Shown one piece after another: positions 1-8,761 of a DNA stretch of 64,000 nt. The notes below the pieces were generated by a model, which saw only the letters and a program-made list of their open reading frames with translations, was not told where the DNA came from and did no database searches. The DNA is from Desulfovibrio sp. Huiquan2017. GTDB taxonomy: Bacteria; Desulfobacterota; Desulfovibrionia; Desulfovibrionales; Desulfovibrionaceae. A program made the position numbers and the translations under genes. Location of the stretch: the NCBI RefSeq assembly GCF_017351175.1, contig NZ_JAFMPN010000013.1:93590-157589 (forward strand), read 5' to 3'. Each line of letters begins with the position of its first letter. Positions within the stretch are counted from its first letter, which is position 1.

Positions 1-1
1 G

Positions 2-1075
2 GCCACCGACGGCTTGGATTCCAAGGCCCGGATCCTCATCAATTTTCCGGAAGAATTGCTTGTATCCGACGCGGGTTTCGCCCTGCCCAAGGACCGTTGC
101 GTGATCGAGATCCTGGAAAACGTCCGGCCGGACAAACAGAATCTGGACGCGGTCCGGCGGCTCAAGGGTGCGGGATACGTCCTGGCCGTGGACGATTTCT
201 TCGGCCAGGAGGAACTGCGGCCCTTTGTGGAATTGGCCGACATCATCAAGGTGGACATCCTGGCTTTGGGCACCGACCGGGCGCATATCGAGAGCACCCT
301 TGCCGGACTGCCCCGGGACGTGAGCGTACTGGCCGAGAAGGTTGAGGACAACGAGACCTTCAACACCCTGCGGGACATGGGATTTTCCCTGTTTCAAGGG
401 TTTTTCTTCAGCCGCCCCGAAATCATCCCCGGGCGCAAGCTGACCGCTGCCGAGACCACTCGGCTCCAGGTCCTCGGCGAACTGGCCAAGCCGGATTTCG
501 AGCCCGCCCGACTGGCCGACATCATCCAGTCCGATCCGAGCCTGACCTACCGCCTCTTCCGCTATATCAACTCCGCCGGGTTCGGCCTGACCAAGAAGAT
601 CACCTCGGTCAAGCGGGCCATCGATATGCTGGGCATGGTCCGAGTCAAGCAGTGGCTGCGCAGCGTGATCCTCGCCGACCTCAACCCGTCGCCCAAGGCT
701 GGAGAACTGGCCTACCTAGCCGTGCATCGGGCCAAATTCCTGGAATCCGTCTGCTCCTTCTCCAACCGGCAGACCTGCAAGGCCGACAGCCTGTTCATGA
801 CCGGCCTTTTCTCCCTGCTGGACGCCATGCTCGGCATGAGCATGAACGACATTCTCAAATCCCTGCCCCTGGAAGAGGATGTGGTCGAGGCCCTCAACGG
901 GTCCGGCGACTTCTACGACCTCCTGCGGCTGGCCGCCACCTACGAGCGCGGCCAATGGGGTGAGACCGCGCAGCGGCTCAAGCGGCTCTCTCTGGATTCC
1001 TTTCAGGCCGAACTGCTCTACATCCAGTCCCGAAGCTGGGCCCAGAAAACGCTCGGCTACTCCAAGGCCAAATAA
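2..1075 (+). CDS. EAL-HDOD signalling protein (5' partial)
   Basis: Signalling protein with an EAL-type domain followed by an HDOD domain (YuxH-like architecture). The frame is open to the window edge, and the first possible start (a TTG at 14) lies inside the EAL fold, so the true start is outside. The EAL part runs to about residue 150: NFPEEL, VIEILE, VDDF, KVD, AEKVE and QGFFFSRP correspond to conserved EAL strands, but DDF is not followed by GTG. The HDOD part (about 155-340) contains LFRYINSAGFGL and KRAIDMLG. HDOD domains are HD-like folds lacking metal ligands, usually in signalling. The role is probably binding rather than hydrolysis of cyclic-di-GMP; this is inference. Family call is confident. 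Confidence 0.9.
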   Translation, partial: ATDGLDSKARILINFPEELLVSDAGFALPKDRCVIEILENVRPDKQNLDAVRRLKGAGYVLAVDDFFGQEELRPFVELADIIKVDILALGTDRAHIESTLAGLPRDVSVLAEKVEDNETFNTLRDMGFSLFQGFFFSRPEIIPGRKLTAAETTRLQVLGELAKPDFEPARLADIIQSDPSLTYRLFRYINSAGFGLTKKITSVKRAIDMLGMVRVKQWLRSVILADLNPSPKAGELAYLAVHRAKFLESVCSFSNRQTCKADSLFMTGLFSLLDAMLGMSMNDILKSLPLEEDVVEALNGSGDFYDLLRLAATYERGQWGETAQRLKRLSLDSFQAELLYIQSRSWAQKTLGYSKAK

Positions 1076-1114
1076 TCCGCCGAATCCATCCCGGATCCCT
1101 CGTCCGCGATTGAT

Positions 1115-1143
1115 TTAGACATTTTCATGAAAATGTGTAGACT
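1115..1143 (+). promoter_or_regulatory. Candidate murI promoter containing an 18-bp palindrome
   Basis: TTAGAC and TAGACT hexamers are separated by 17 bp and lie about 40 bp before murI. The perfect palindrome ACATTTTCATGAAAATGT (1119-1136) fills the spacer. A dimeric repressor could bind there. The hexamers are weak matches to the sigma-70 consensus, so the palindrome is the firmer part of the call. Confidence 0.5.
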
Positions 1144-1184
1144 CCGGGGCGCAACGGGGGCGCACCTCCCGGGGAGTGTAAAAA

Positions 1185-2024
1185 ATGAAGAATCAGGCAG
1201 AGTTGCCCATAGGCGTGTTCGATTCGGGAGTGGGTGGGCTGACCGTGCTCAAGGCCTTGCGTGAGCGCATGCCGTGCGAGGACATCATCTACCTCGGCGA
1301 TACCGCCCGGCTGCCCTACGGCACCAAATCGGCCCAGACCATCGTCCGCTACGGCGTGCAGTGCGGCGCGGAATTGATCAAGCGCGGTATCAAGCTGCTC
1401 GTGGTGGCCTGCAACACCGCCTCGGCCGTGGCCCTGGACGCCCTGCGCGAGGCCAATCCCGGCGTGCCCGTCATCGGCGTGGTCGAACCCGGCGCGCAGG
1501 CCGCCTGCCGGGCCTCCGACAACCAGGCAATAGCCGTCATCGCCACGGAATCCACCATTGCGGGCGGAGCCTACCAGCGGGCCATCCACGCCATCCGGCC
1601 CCAGGCGCGCATCCTCGGCCATCCCTGTCCGCTGTTCGTGGCCCTGGCCGAAGAGGGCTGGACGGACGGGCAGATACCCGAAGCCGTGGCCGCCCGCTAT
1701 CTCGACCCGCTGTTCAGACCCGCGTCCGGCACCGGACATCCGGTTATTCCCGACACCCTCGTCCTCGGCTGCACGCATTTTCCCCTGCTCGCCCCGGCCA
1801 TCCGCAACGTCGTTCCCTCGCACACCACCATTGTCGATTCCGCCGCCACCACCGCCGAAACCGTGTACCGGGAACTGGACCGGCTCAATCTCGACCGGCC
1901 CGGGAGCGATTGCGGTTCCACCGCCTACCTCACCACCGACGACGTTCCCCGCTTTGCCCGCACCGGTTCCCGGTTCCTCGGCACCCCCATTGCCGAAACG
2001 GACGTGGAGTTGGTCGATCTGTAG
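1185..2024 (+). CDS. murI: Glutamate racemase
   Basis: Interconverts L- and D-glutamate in the cytoplasm, supplying D-Glu for peptidoglycan. The 279 residues match the family length. Visible motifs are GVFDSGVGGLTV (Asp13, Ser14), VACNTASA with catalytic Cys76, and LGCTHFP with the second catalytic cysteine, Cys196. The ATG has GGGGAG about 8 bases upstream. It stands alone, with the palindrome-containing promoter in front and a gene-poor stretch behind. Nothing about the protein is unusual. Confidence 0.97.
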   Translation: MKNQAELPIGVFDSGVGGLTVLKALRERMPCEDIIYLGDTARLPYGTKSAQTIVRYGVQCGAELIKRGIKLLVVACNTASAVALDALREANPGVPVIGVVEPGAQAACRASDNQAIAVIATESTIAGGAYQRAIHAIRPQARILGHPCPLFVALAEEGWTDGQIPEAVAARYLDPLFRPASGTGHPVIPDTLVLGCTHFPLLAPAIRNVVPSHTTIVDSAATTAETVYRELDRLNLDRPGSDCGSTAYLTTDDVPRFARTGSRFLGTPIAETDVELVDL

Positions 2025-2468
2025 GATTCGGACGCGGAGAAAGGCCTTAAGGGAAAGCGTTCGTCGGGCAGGACGTTGTCTCGCGCCCGCTCAACGCCGA
2101 GGGCCTTGAGACGTTCGCGTTCGTTGCGCCCGGATGCATGTCGCGGCGGAAGGTTCGGCCGAAGTGCTCTCCTGCCGTGCCGGTGGGGGATTTCGCTTTT
2201 GGAAGGGGGGAAGAATAACAACCGTTTCCGTCTCGAAGCGCCACAAAAACGCTTCGGGGAGGTGCCCACTCTCGTCTGCGGAAGCCGGACCATTGTCTCC
2301 CGAAGGGGCGCGTACGCACCGCTTCCCCATGAAATCCACCTGTGCCGGCGCAACGTCATTTGCCCGGTTCCCGCACGTCCCCCCCCCGGCACATCCCGCA
2401 TGTCCGTGCCGAAAGCGGAGGCGTCTCAATCTTTTTGGAGGGGTCGAGGCGGGACCTCGGTTTCCGGC
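2025..2468. other. Gene-poor stretch between convergent genes
   Basis: About 440 bases between murI and the oppositely oriented HDOD gene. I see no convincing gene. It contains one small inverted repeat, CGAAGCG-N9-CGCTTCG at 2234-2256, and no T-run that would make it a clear terminator. Composition is slightly less GC-biased than the genes. It may be decayed sequence. Confidence 0.5.
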
Positions 2469-3689
2469 CTAGAAAAAGGCGCTCATGACGATGTCGATCT
2501 GCTCGGCGTATTGGCTGACGGCCTGGTGCAGGGTGGCTTCCGGATCCAGTCCGAGGAGTTCCCAGGCTTGTTCGTCGAGGCCGGGCATGACGTACATGCC
2601 GCCCTGGGCGACTTCCACGGCATTGGTCAGGTTGTCGGCCACGTGGATGATCGCCGGTTCGAGAGGGTTGGGGTATTCCATGGGATTGTGGTGGTAGTTG
2701 ATCATCACGGCCAGACTTTCGGGAAATTTCCAGGCCGCGAGCAGGGGCTCGCTGATGTCCGTGTGGCAAAAGTCCATGATGGTCTGTTCGGCTTCGACCA
2801 GGGGCAAGCTGTTCTCGCGAGCGAAGAGCATGGCCTCGGTGGAGGCGTAGGGCAGTTTCTTGAACAGGATGAGTCGTCCCACATCATGCAGCAGGCCGCC
2901 GATGAAGAACCGTTCCGGTGACAGGCCGTTTTGGGTTCCGGCGAGCATGCGGGCGAAGATGCCGCAGGTGATGGAGTGCCGCCAGAAGGATTGCATGTCC
3001 ACGAGTTCGGGCGGGATGTCCTTGAAATAGTTGATGGCCGAGATGCCGAGCGCCAGAGTGGACAGCTCCTTGCCGCCCACCAGGGCCACGGCCCGGGTGA
3101 TGGAGTCGATGGTCTGGGGAAAACCGTAGAGAGGCGAGTTGACCAGCTTCAGGAGTTTGGCGGACAGGCTGAAATCGGTGCTGACCACCTTGGCGATGCG
3201 GTCGGCCGAGGCGGCATCGTCTTCGAGCACTTCCTTGATGCGGAAGAAGATGTCCGGAAAGCTGGCCAGTTCGGTCTCGTGTTCCACGATGGTTTCCGGC
3301 GTGCCCATGCCTTTGGTGAAGATGTCGCCCAGGTGTTCGACGTTGGCGGCCCGGCGCGTGTCCCGGTCCGGCAGCCGCCAGCCGCTCGCCACGGCGCGGG
3401 CGGTCAGTTCCAGGGCGATGTGGAACATTTCGATGACGGCCGGGTGGTCAGGATTCACGTAGAGGAAGAATTCGCGGACATAGTCCTCGATGGACAACAA
3501 ATCGTCCTCGGTCAGATCGGACAGGTCCGGGGTCACTTCGGCCTCGGCCACGCCCATGCCGCGGAGCAGTTCGAGCTGCCGGTCGGACAGTTCGGTGCCG
3601 CTCTTGAAGAGCAGCCTGCCGTCCCTGGCGACCAGGTCGGAAGCCAGAATCATGCCCGCCTTGAGTTCGTCCATGCGCTTTGTGCCCAT
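2469..3689 (-). CDS. HDOD domain protein
   Basis: Cytoplasmic signalling protein of 406 residues. Residues 1-60 resemble the small N-terminal module found before HD/HDOD domains (LKAGMILASDLVARDGRLL..G..L). The HDOD domain spans roughly residues 150-345, with LLKLVNSPLYGFPQTIDSI, ALVGGKELSTLALGISA and GGLLHDVGRLIL. HDOD domains lack the full HD metal set and probably act as protein-interaction or sensing modules. The gene follows cheR by three bases on the same strand, so the two are co-transcribed and probably belong to one signalling route. The exact role cannot be read from sequence. Confidence 0.9.
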   Translation of the reverse strand: MGTKRMDELKAGMILASDLVARDGRLLFKSGTELSDRQLELLRGMGVAEAEVTPDLSDLTEDDLLSIEDYVREFFLYVNPDHPAVIEMFHIALELTARAVASGWRLPDRDTRRAANVEHLGDIFTKGMGTPETIVEHETELASFPDIFFRIKEVLEDDAASADRIAKVVSTDFSLSAKLLKLVNSPLYGFPQTIDSITRAVALVGGKELSTLALGISAINYFKDIPPELVDMQSFWRHSITCGIFARMLAGTQNGLSPERFFIGGLLHDVGRLILFKKLPYASTEAMLFARENSLPLVEAEQTIMDFCHTDISEPLLAAWKFPESLAVMINYHHNPMEYPNPLEPAIIHVADNLTNAVEVAQGGMYVMPGLDEQAWELLGLDPEATLHQAVSQYAEQIDIVMSAFF

Positions 3690-3692
3690 AGC

Positions 3693-4565
3693 CTACTCCT
3701 CCTTCTTGTATGCGATGGCGCCCGCGTTGTGGACCGGCCTGAACGACTGGGAAACCTTGTGCAGGGATTCGGAATGTCCCACCAGCAGGTAGCCGCCGGG
3801 CAACAGATTGTCGTAGAAGGCCTGCACGACCTTGCGTTTCATGGCGTCGTCGAAATAGATGATCACGTTGCGGCAAAAGATGATGTGGGACCGGGGGACG
3901 CGTTTCACGGCCAGGGCGTCGTTCAGGTTCATAGGCAGAAAGTTGACCAGCTTGCGGATGCGCGGGTCGAGTTCCCAGCCGCCTTCCACTTCCTTGAAGT
4001 ATCGTTTGCGGATCGTGTCCGGCGTGGTTTTGAAGGCGTATTCGGTGTAGATGCCCGTCCTGGCCTTGCTGATCATCTCCTCGGACAGGTCCACGGCGGT
4101 GATGGAGATCTTCCAGCGGGCTATTTCCGCCTTGAGGGTTTCCAGCAGCAGGAAGACCAGGGTGTAGGGCTCTTCGCCGGACGAGCACCCGGCGGACCAG
4201 ATGTTCAGTTCGAGCCTGCCCGTCTTGCGTTGGCGGTCGAGCACCTCTTTGAGCAGGTTGTCGCGGAAGGATTCAAGCTGCTTGGTGTCCCGGCAGAAGC
4301 TGGTCTCGTTGGTGGTGACCAACTCGAAAAGTTGTTTGAGCTCCTGGCCCCGGTCCACCCGGAGGAATTTGATGTAGTCGGTAAAGCTGGTCAGGCCGAG
4401 TTGGCCGAGCCGTCGGGAAAAGCGGCTTTCAAAGAGATACTTGCGCTTCTCGTCGATATAGATGCCGCTCTTGTCGTAGACGAAGTCGCGCAGTTGGAGA
4501 AATTCCTCCTCCGTGATCTTGACGCTCTTCCGCAAGGTGTTGGATTTGCTAAACAACAAGCTCAT
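3693..4565 (-). CDS. cheR: CheR-type protein-glutamate methyltransferase
   Basis: S-adenosylmethionine-dependent methylation of glutamates on chemoreceptors. The 290 residues show the CheR N-terminal helical domain (about 15-75), the TNETSFCRD motif, and the Rossmann core with IWSAGCSSGEEPYTL (SAM binding) and IIFCRNVIIYFD. The C-terminus LLVGHSESL is typical. The start chosen is the ATG before AGC TTG TTG, with AGGAC eight bases upstream. No receptor, cheA or cheB is adjacent; the partner is the downstream HDOD gene. It may serve the chemoreceptor near 25 kb or another locus. Confidence 0.95.
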   Translation of the reverse strand: MSLLFSKSNTLRKSVKITEEEFLQLRDFVYDKSGIYIDEKRKYLFESRFSRRLGQLGLTSFTDYIKFLRVDRGQELKQLFELVTTNETSFCRDTKQLESFRDNLLKEVLDRQRKTGRLELNIWSAGCSSGEEPYTLVFLLLETLKAEIARWKISITAVDLSEEMISKARTGIYTEYAFKTTPDTIRKRYFKEVEGGWELDPRIRKLVNFLPMNLNDALAVKRVPRSHIIFCRNVIIYFDDAMKRKVVQAFYDNLLPGGYLLVGHSESLHKVSQSFRPVHNAGAIAYKKEE

Positions 4566-4670
4566 TCATCGTAGTCCTGTTCGAGAAAATCGGGCGATGC
4601 GCCACCATGGCTATTACTGTACATGACTGGGCCAAGACTAGTATTAATTGCCCAAAATAACGGGCTGAGA

Positions 4671-5756
4671 CTATCCGGCGGCGTAGGTCCGGACCGGTTC
4701 CCGGCCGCACAGGGCACGCGCCGCGCCTTCGGCCAGGGCGGCCATCTCCACCTCGCCGGGGACCACTTCCACCGGGCCAAGGAATCCCACTTGGCGGGTG
4801 ATTTCCTCCACCAGGGGCTGGCTCCGGGAAAGCCCGCCGGTCAGGGCCACACCTGCCAAGTCCAGCCGCCCCCTCTCATCGGTCAGGGCCGGGGCCATGG
4901 AGACGATGTACCGGGCGATGCCGTAGGCCATGGCCTGGAAGACGAGCTCGGCGTGTTCGTCGCCCTGGGCCATGCGGGCCAGGGCCACGCGCGGGTCGTT
5001 GGTGCCCAGATGGGCGACCAAGCCGCCCCGGCTCAGGATGGTCGCGCGCAGCTCGGCGTGGTCGTGCCGCCCGCTGTGGACCATGTCCAGGACCGGCACC
5101 AGGGGCAATCCTCCGGTGCGTTCCGGGGTGAACGGCCCTTCGCCGTCCAGGGCGTTGATGACGTCCACCACCTTCCCCCGGCGATGCGCGCCGATGGATA
5201 CACCGCCGCCCATGTGGCAGACGATGAAATTGGATTGCTCGTACGTCACGCCCAATCGCTCGGCCACGATGCGGGCCACCCCGCGTTGGTTCAGGGCATG
5301 GAAGATGGATCGCCGTTCAAGTCCGGGCAGGCCCGTCAGTCGGGCCTTGTCCATCATTTCGTCGGTGACCACCGGGTCCACCACGTAGGCGGGCACGCCC
5401 CAATGCCTGGCCAGGGCCAGGGCCAGCATGCCGCCCAGGTTGCAGGCGTGTTCGCCATACCTGGCGCTCCGCAGGTCGTCAACCATTCCATCGGACACTT
5501 CGTAAACGCCGCCTTCCAGAGGGCGAAGCAGGCCGCCCCGGGCGACCACCGCCGTGATGCGTTTCGGGTTCGAGCCGGTCTTGCCCAGGAATTCGGCGAC
5601 CATGCGCATGCGGAATTCGAATTGGTCGGCCACCCGGGCGAATCCGACCATGTCCTCGCGCGGGTGTTGGAGTTCTTCGGCGGCCAGGGTGTCGCCGCCG
5701 CGGTACAGGGCTACCTTGGTGGATGTGGAGCCGGGGTTGATGACCAGGATGCTCAT
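4671..5756 (-). CDS. buk: Butyrate kinase
   Basis: Acyl-phosphate + ADP to carboxylate + ATP (butyrate or branched-chain acid kinase), the ATP-yielding end of acyl-CoA degradation. The 361 residues start MSILVINPGSTSTK, the acetokinase-family phosphate-binding signature; VCHMGGGVSIGAHRRG and VALTGGLSRS are further ASKHA motifs. The start overlaps the ptb stop by four bases (ATGA), so the two are translationally coupled. A longer in-frame extension exists but runs inside ptb and is rejected. Substrate (butyrate versus isobutyrate or isovalerate) cannot be told from sequence. Confidence 0.95.
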   Translation of the reverse strand: MSILVINPGSTSTKVALYRGGDTLAAEELQHPREDMVGFARVADQFEFRMRMVAEFLGKTGSNPKRITAVVARGGLLRPLEGGVYEVSDGMVDDLRSARYGEHACNLGGMLALALARHWGVPAYVVDPVVTDEMMDKARLTGLPGLERRSIFHALNQRGVARIVAERLGVTYEQSNFIVCHMGGGVSIGAHRRGKVVDVINALDGEGPFTPERTGGLPLVPVLDMVHSGRHDHAELRATILSRGGLVAHLGTNDPRVALARMAQGDEHAELVFQAMAYGIARYIVSMAPALTDERGRLDLAGVALTGGLSRSQPLVEEITRQVGFLGPVEVVPGEVEMAALAEGAARALCGREPVRTYAAG

Positions 5757-6697
5757 GACCGGATCCTCCCGGACAGGACTGAAGCCAGGGCGATGGAGTG
5801 GAACTTGGACGCGTCCGAGTCGCCCCGGGACGGGACCACCACCGGGACCCGGCTGCCCACGACCACGGCGGCCATGACGCAGCCGCACAGGGTGGACAGG
5901 GACTTGTAGAGCACGTTGCCCGCCTCGATGTTTGGCGTCACCAGGATGTCCGCGTTGCCCGCTACCGGGCTGTCGAATCGTTTGGTGGCGGCCGCTTTGC
6001 GGGATACGGCCAGGTCCAGGGAAAGCGGCCCGAGAATCTCGGCGTCCCCGAACTGTCCCTGTCGGGCCATTTTGGTCAGGATGTCGCCGTCCAGGGTGGC
6101 GGGCATGGCCGGATAGTTGATCTTTTCCGTGGCCGCAAGAATAGCCGCCTTGGGGACCTTTATGCCGAGCATGCGGGCCACTTCCAGGGCATTCTTGAGA
6201 ATCTCCACCTTGCGTTGCAGGGACGGCGCGATGTTCACGCCCGGGTCGGTCAGGAGCATCAGCCGTCCATCCACCGGGGACTCGAAGGCGGCCACATGGC
6301 TGAGGATGCGTCCGCCGTGGGGCACGCCGGTCTCCTTGTTGAGCACCGCCTTGAGCAGGGTGGCCGTGGGTACCAGCCCCTTCATGATCAGTTGGGCCTC
6401 GCCCTCGCGGAAGAGCCGGACCGTCTCGAACACGGCCTCCGCGTCGTCGGCGACATGCACCTGCCGGAAGGGCGAGATGTCCAACCCCCGCTCGTCCGCG
6501 ATGCGCTGCGTCTCTTCCATGTTGCCGACCAGAATGGGCTCGGCCACGCCGCGCTCATAGGCCTCGATGCCCGCCCGGAGCACGAAGCCCTCGGCGGACC
6601 GGGCGATAGCCACCCGGGGCATGGTCCCGGAGCGGCCCAGGTCCAAGGCGGCCCGCACCAACTCGTCCAGGCTGGTAATTGGAGAAAAATCTGACAC
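5753..6697 (-). CDS. ptb: Phosphate butyryltransferase
   Basis: Converts acyl-CoA and phosphate to acyl-phosphate, which Buk uses to make ATP. The 314 residues show the PTA/PTB fold: LIMKGLVPTATLLKAVLNKETG, LLTDPGVNIAPSLQ and DILVTPNIEAGNVLYKSL. The start is GTG directly after the TAG of ilvN, with GGGGAT as a likely ribosome site. Gene order ilvN-ptb-buk on one strand suggests a branched-chain or butyryl-CoA energy pathway. It could be mistaken for phosphate acetyltransferase, but length and the partner Buk favour Ptb. Confidence 0.94.
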   Translation of the reverse strand: MSDFSPITSLDELVRAALDLGRSGTMPRVAIARSAEGFVLRAGIEAYERGVAEPILVGNMEETQRIADERGLDISPFRQVHVADDAEAVFETVRLFREGEAQLIMKGLVPTATLLKAVLNKETGVPHGGRILSHVAAFESPVDGRLMLLTDPGVNIAPSLQRKVEILKNALEVARMLGIKVPKAAILAATEKINYPAMPATLDGDILTKMARQGQFGDAEILGPLSLDLAVSRKAAATKRFDSPVAGNADILVTPNIEAGNVLYKSLSTLCGCVMAAVVVGSRVPVVVPSRGDSDASKFHSIALASVLSGRIRS

Positions 6698-7177
6698 CTA
6701 TTCATCCCCGCGCTTGAGCGCGATCATCCCGGAGCGACACATGGACTTGATCCCGTAGGGCACGAGCATCTTGATCAGCCCGTCCACGCGTTCCTGGTCG
6801 CCGGAGAGTTCCACTGTGATGGTCTCCCGTCCCATGCCCACCACGTTGGCCCGGAAGACCTCGAAGACCTGCATCAACTGGCCGGTCTGCGCGGGGTCCA
6901 TGGCCACCTTGATCATGACCAGTTCGCGGTCCACGAAATCCTTGCGCGACAGATCGTCCAACTGGATGACCACGTCCAGGGAGCCCAGGTAGCGGCCCAC
7001 CTTGTCGATGGCCTCGTCGTCGCCGTCCACGCACAGCACGATGCGGGACACCTGCGGGTTCTCGGTCTCCCCGGCGGCCAGGGAAAGGATGTTGGCGTCA
7101 TATTTGCCGCACTCCCGGGCCATCATGGCCAGGACGCCGGGTTCGTTGCGGCACAGGGCGGACAATGTGCGTTTCAA
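6698..7177 (-). CDS. ilvN: Acetolactate synthase small (regulatory) subunit
   Basis: Regulatory subunit giving branched-chain amino-acid feedback to acetolactate synthase. The 159 residues begin LKRTLSALCRNEPGVLAMMA, an ACT domain (about 1-75), followed by the IlvN C-terminal domain (ELVMIKVAM.., TITVELSG). The start is a TTG with AAGGAG seven bases upstream; a longer open frame upstream has no homology and overlaps the divergent transporter. No large-subunit gene is visible here; instead ptb and buk follow directly. A stand-alone ACT regulator of the ptb-buk genes is the alternative. Confidence 0.88.
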   Translation of the reverse strand: MKRTLSALCRNEPGVLAMMARECGKYDANILSLAAGETENPQVSRIVLCVDGDDEAIDKVGRYLGSLDVVIQLDDLSRKDFVDRELVMIKVAMDPAQTGQLMQVFEVFRANVVGMGRETITVELSGDQERVDGLIKMLVPYGIKSMCRSGMIALKRGDE

Positions 7178-7327
7178 GGGAAATCTCCTTGCTGGTTGTC
7201 GTGCGTGAATTCCACGCTCGAACACAATACGCGATACTCGGGCCATTGCAACTCGCGGGACGCCGCCTCCGCCTTTCGCCGCTTTCGGCTGGCGACAACC
7301 TGCAAGGCCGTGTATAGTGCTCCCATC

Positions 7328-8752
7328 GTGATCCATTTTATCCGCGAAAAACGTTGGTTTTTCCTCACCTTGGCCATCCAGGCCGCCATGCTGCTCCTGC
7401 CTGCCCCCGAGGGTGTCACGCCCGACGGCTGGCGCGTGCTGGTCATGACCGTGGGCGCGACCATCCTGTTCATCACCGAGCCCATCCCCCTGCCCGCCGT
7501 GGCCCTGCTCATCGTCCTGGGCCAGGTCTTTCTCCTGGGGTTGGACTCCTCCCTGGTGGCCCGCTCCCTGATGAAGGACTCGGTCCTGTTCATCATGGGT
7601 TCGCTCATGCTCGCCGTGGCCCTGGTCAAGCAGAAGCTCGACAAGCGGCTGGCCCTGCTCATCGTCAGGATCACGGGCTCCGGGACCTACGCCATCGCTT
7701 TCGGCCTCTCCGTCTTTTCCGGCCTGCTCGCTTCGTTCATCGGCGAACACACCGTGGCCGCCATGATGCTGCCCGTGGCCCTGTCCCTGATCCAACTGGC
7801 CACCGACGATCAGAACCAGCAGCGCGCCCTGGGCGTGCTCTTCCTTTTCTCCATTTCCTACGCCTGCGCCATGGCGGGAATCGGCACCCCGTCCGGCGGC
7901 GCGCGCAATGCTATTATGATCGATTATTTACGGGATTTCTTCTACGCCGCCGACGATCCGGAAACTTATCGATATTCCGTCTCCTACCTGCACTGGATGA
8001 TCTACGCCTACCCCATCTTCCTCATCCAGTTGCCGCTGATGCATCTCATTCTGCGCAAGACCTTCAAGACCGATTTGGGCGACCTCGGCCCGGCCGTGGA
8101 AAAGCTCAAGGAGCAGGTGGGCACCGAAGGGGCGCTGACCGGCCGCCACTACGTGGCCATCCTGCTCTTCCTCCTGACCCTGGTGGGTTGGGTCGGTTTT
8201 TCCTCCCAATACGGCATGGGCACCATCGCCATCCTCGGCGCGGTCCTCTTTCTGGTCACGGGCCTGGTCCGCTGGCAGGACCTCAACTCGGGCGTCAACT
8301 GGGGCGTGGTCCTGCTCTATGCCGCCGCCATTTCGCTCGGCGTGCAGATGCGCGATACCGGCGCGGCCGCCTGGGTCGCGTCCATGTTCATGGACGCCCT
8401 CGCTCCGGTCGGCCTCAACTCCGGCCTGGGCCTGCTGGCCGCGGTCATGTTCCTGACCACCTTCATCACCAACACCATGTCCAACGGCGCGGCCGTGGCC
8501 GTGCTCGGTCCCATCGTCCTGACCATCGCCCTGGCCACCGAGACCAACCCCCTGGCCGTGGGCATGGTCACCGCCGTTTCCAGCGCGTTCGCCTACTTCA
8601 CCGTCATCGGTACCCCGGCCTCGACCATCGTATATTCCTCGGGCTACCTGCGCTCCTCGGATTTCATGAAAGTGGGCTGGCGTATGGCCCTCATGTCCTT
8701 TATCGTGCTCCTCACGGCATCCAAACTGTACTGGCCCCTGATCGGCCTCTAG
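7328..8752 (+). CDS. DASS-family sodium:dicarboxylate/sulfate symporter
   Basis: Inner-membrane transporter (SLC13/DASS fold), about 474 residues with 11-12 hydrophobic segments. Signature stretches are ASFIGEHTVAAMMLPVA, GIGTPSGGARNAIMIDYL and TTFITNTMSNGAAVAVLGP, the two SNT-like half-repeats. The start is uncertain: GTG at 7328 begins VIHFIREKRW just before the first helix; GTG at 7310 is an alternative. TATAGT at 7313-7318 could be a -10 box, which would give a nearly leaderless message. It is divergent from ilvN and followed closely by a Usp gene. The substrate could be a dicarboxylate or an oxyanion such as sulfate. Confidence 0.9.
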   Translation: MIHFIREKRWFFLTLAIQAAMLLLPAPEGVTPDGWRVLVMTVGATILFITEPIPLPAVALLIVLGQVFLLGLDSSLVARSLMKDSVLFIMGSLMLAVALVKQKLDKRLALLIVRITGSGTYAIAFGLSVFSGLLASFIGEHTVAAMMLPVALSLIQLATDDQNQQRALGVLFLFSISYACAMAGIGTPSGGARNAIMIDYLRDFFYAADDPETYRYSVSYLHWMIYAYPIFLIQLPLMHLILRKTFKTDLGDLGPAVEKLKEQVGTEGALTGRHYVAILLFLLTLVGWVGFSSQYGMGTIAILGAVLFLVTGLVRWQDLNSGVNWGVVLLYAAAISLGVQMRDTGAAAWVASMFMDALAPVGLNSGLGLLAAVMFLTTFITNTMSNGAAVAVLGPIVLTIALATETNPLAVGMVTAVSSAFAYFTVIGTPASTIVYSSGYLRSSDFMKVGWRMALMSFIVLLTASKLYWPLIGL

Positions 8753-8761
8753 GAGTTGCCC

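Noticed and set aside
2025..2468. Possible decayed gene between murI and the HDOD gene
   Set aside because: No conserved protein stretch could be read in any frame.
3000..4574. Long antisense frames opposite HDOD, cheR and many other genes
   Set aside because: They are shadows of real genes in GC-rich sequence; no ribosome sites or recognisable domains.
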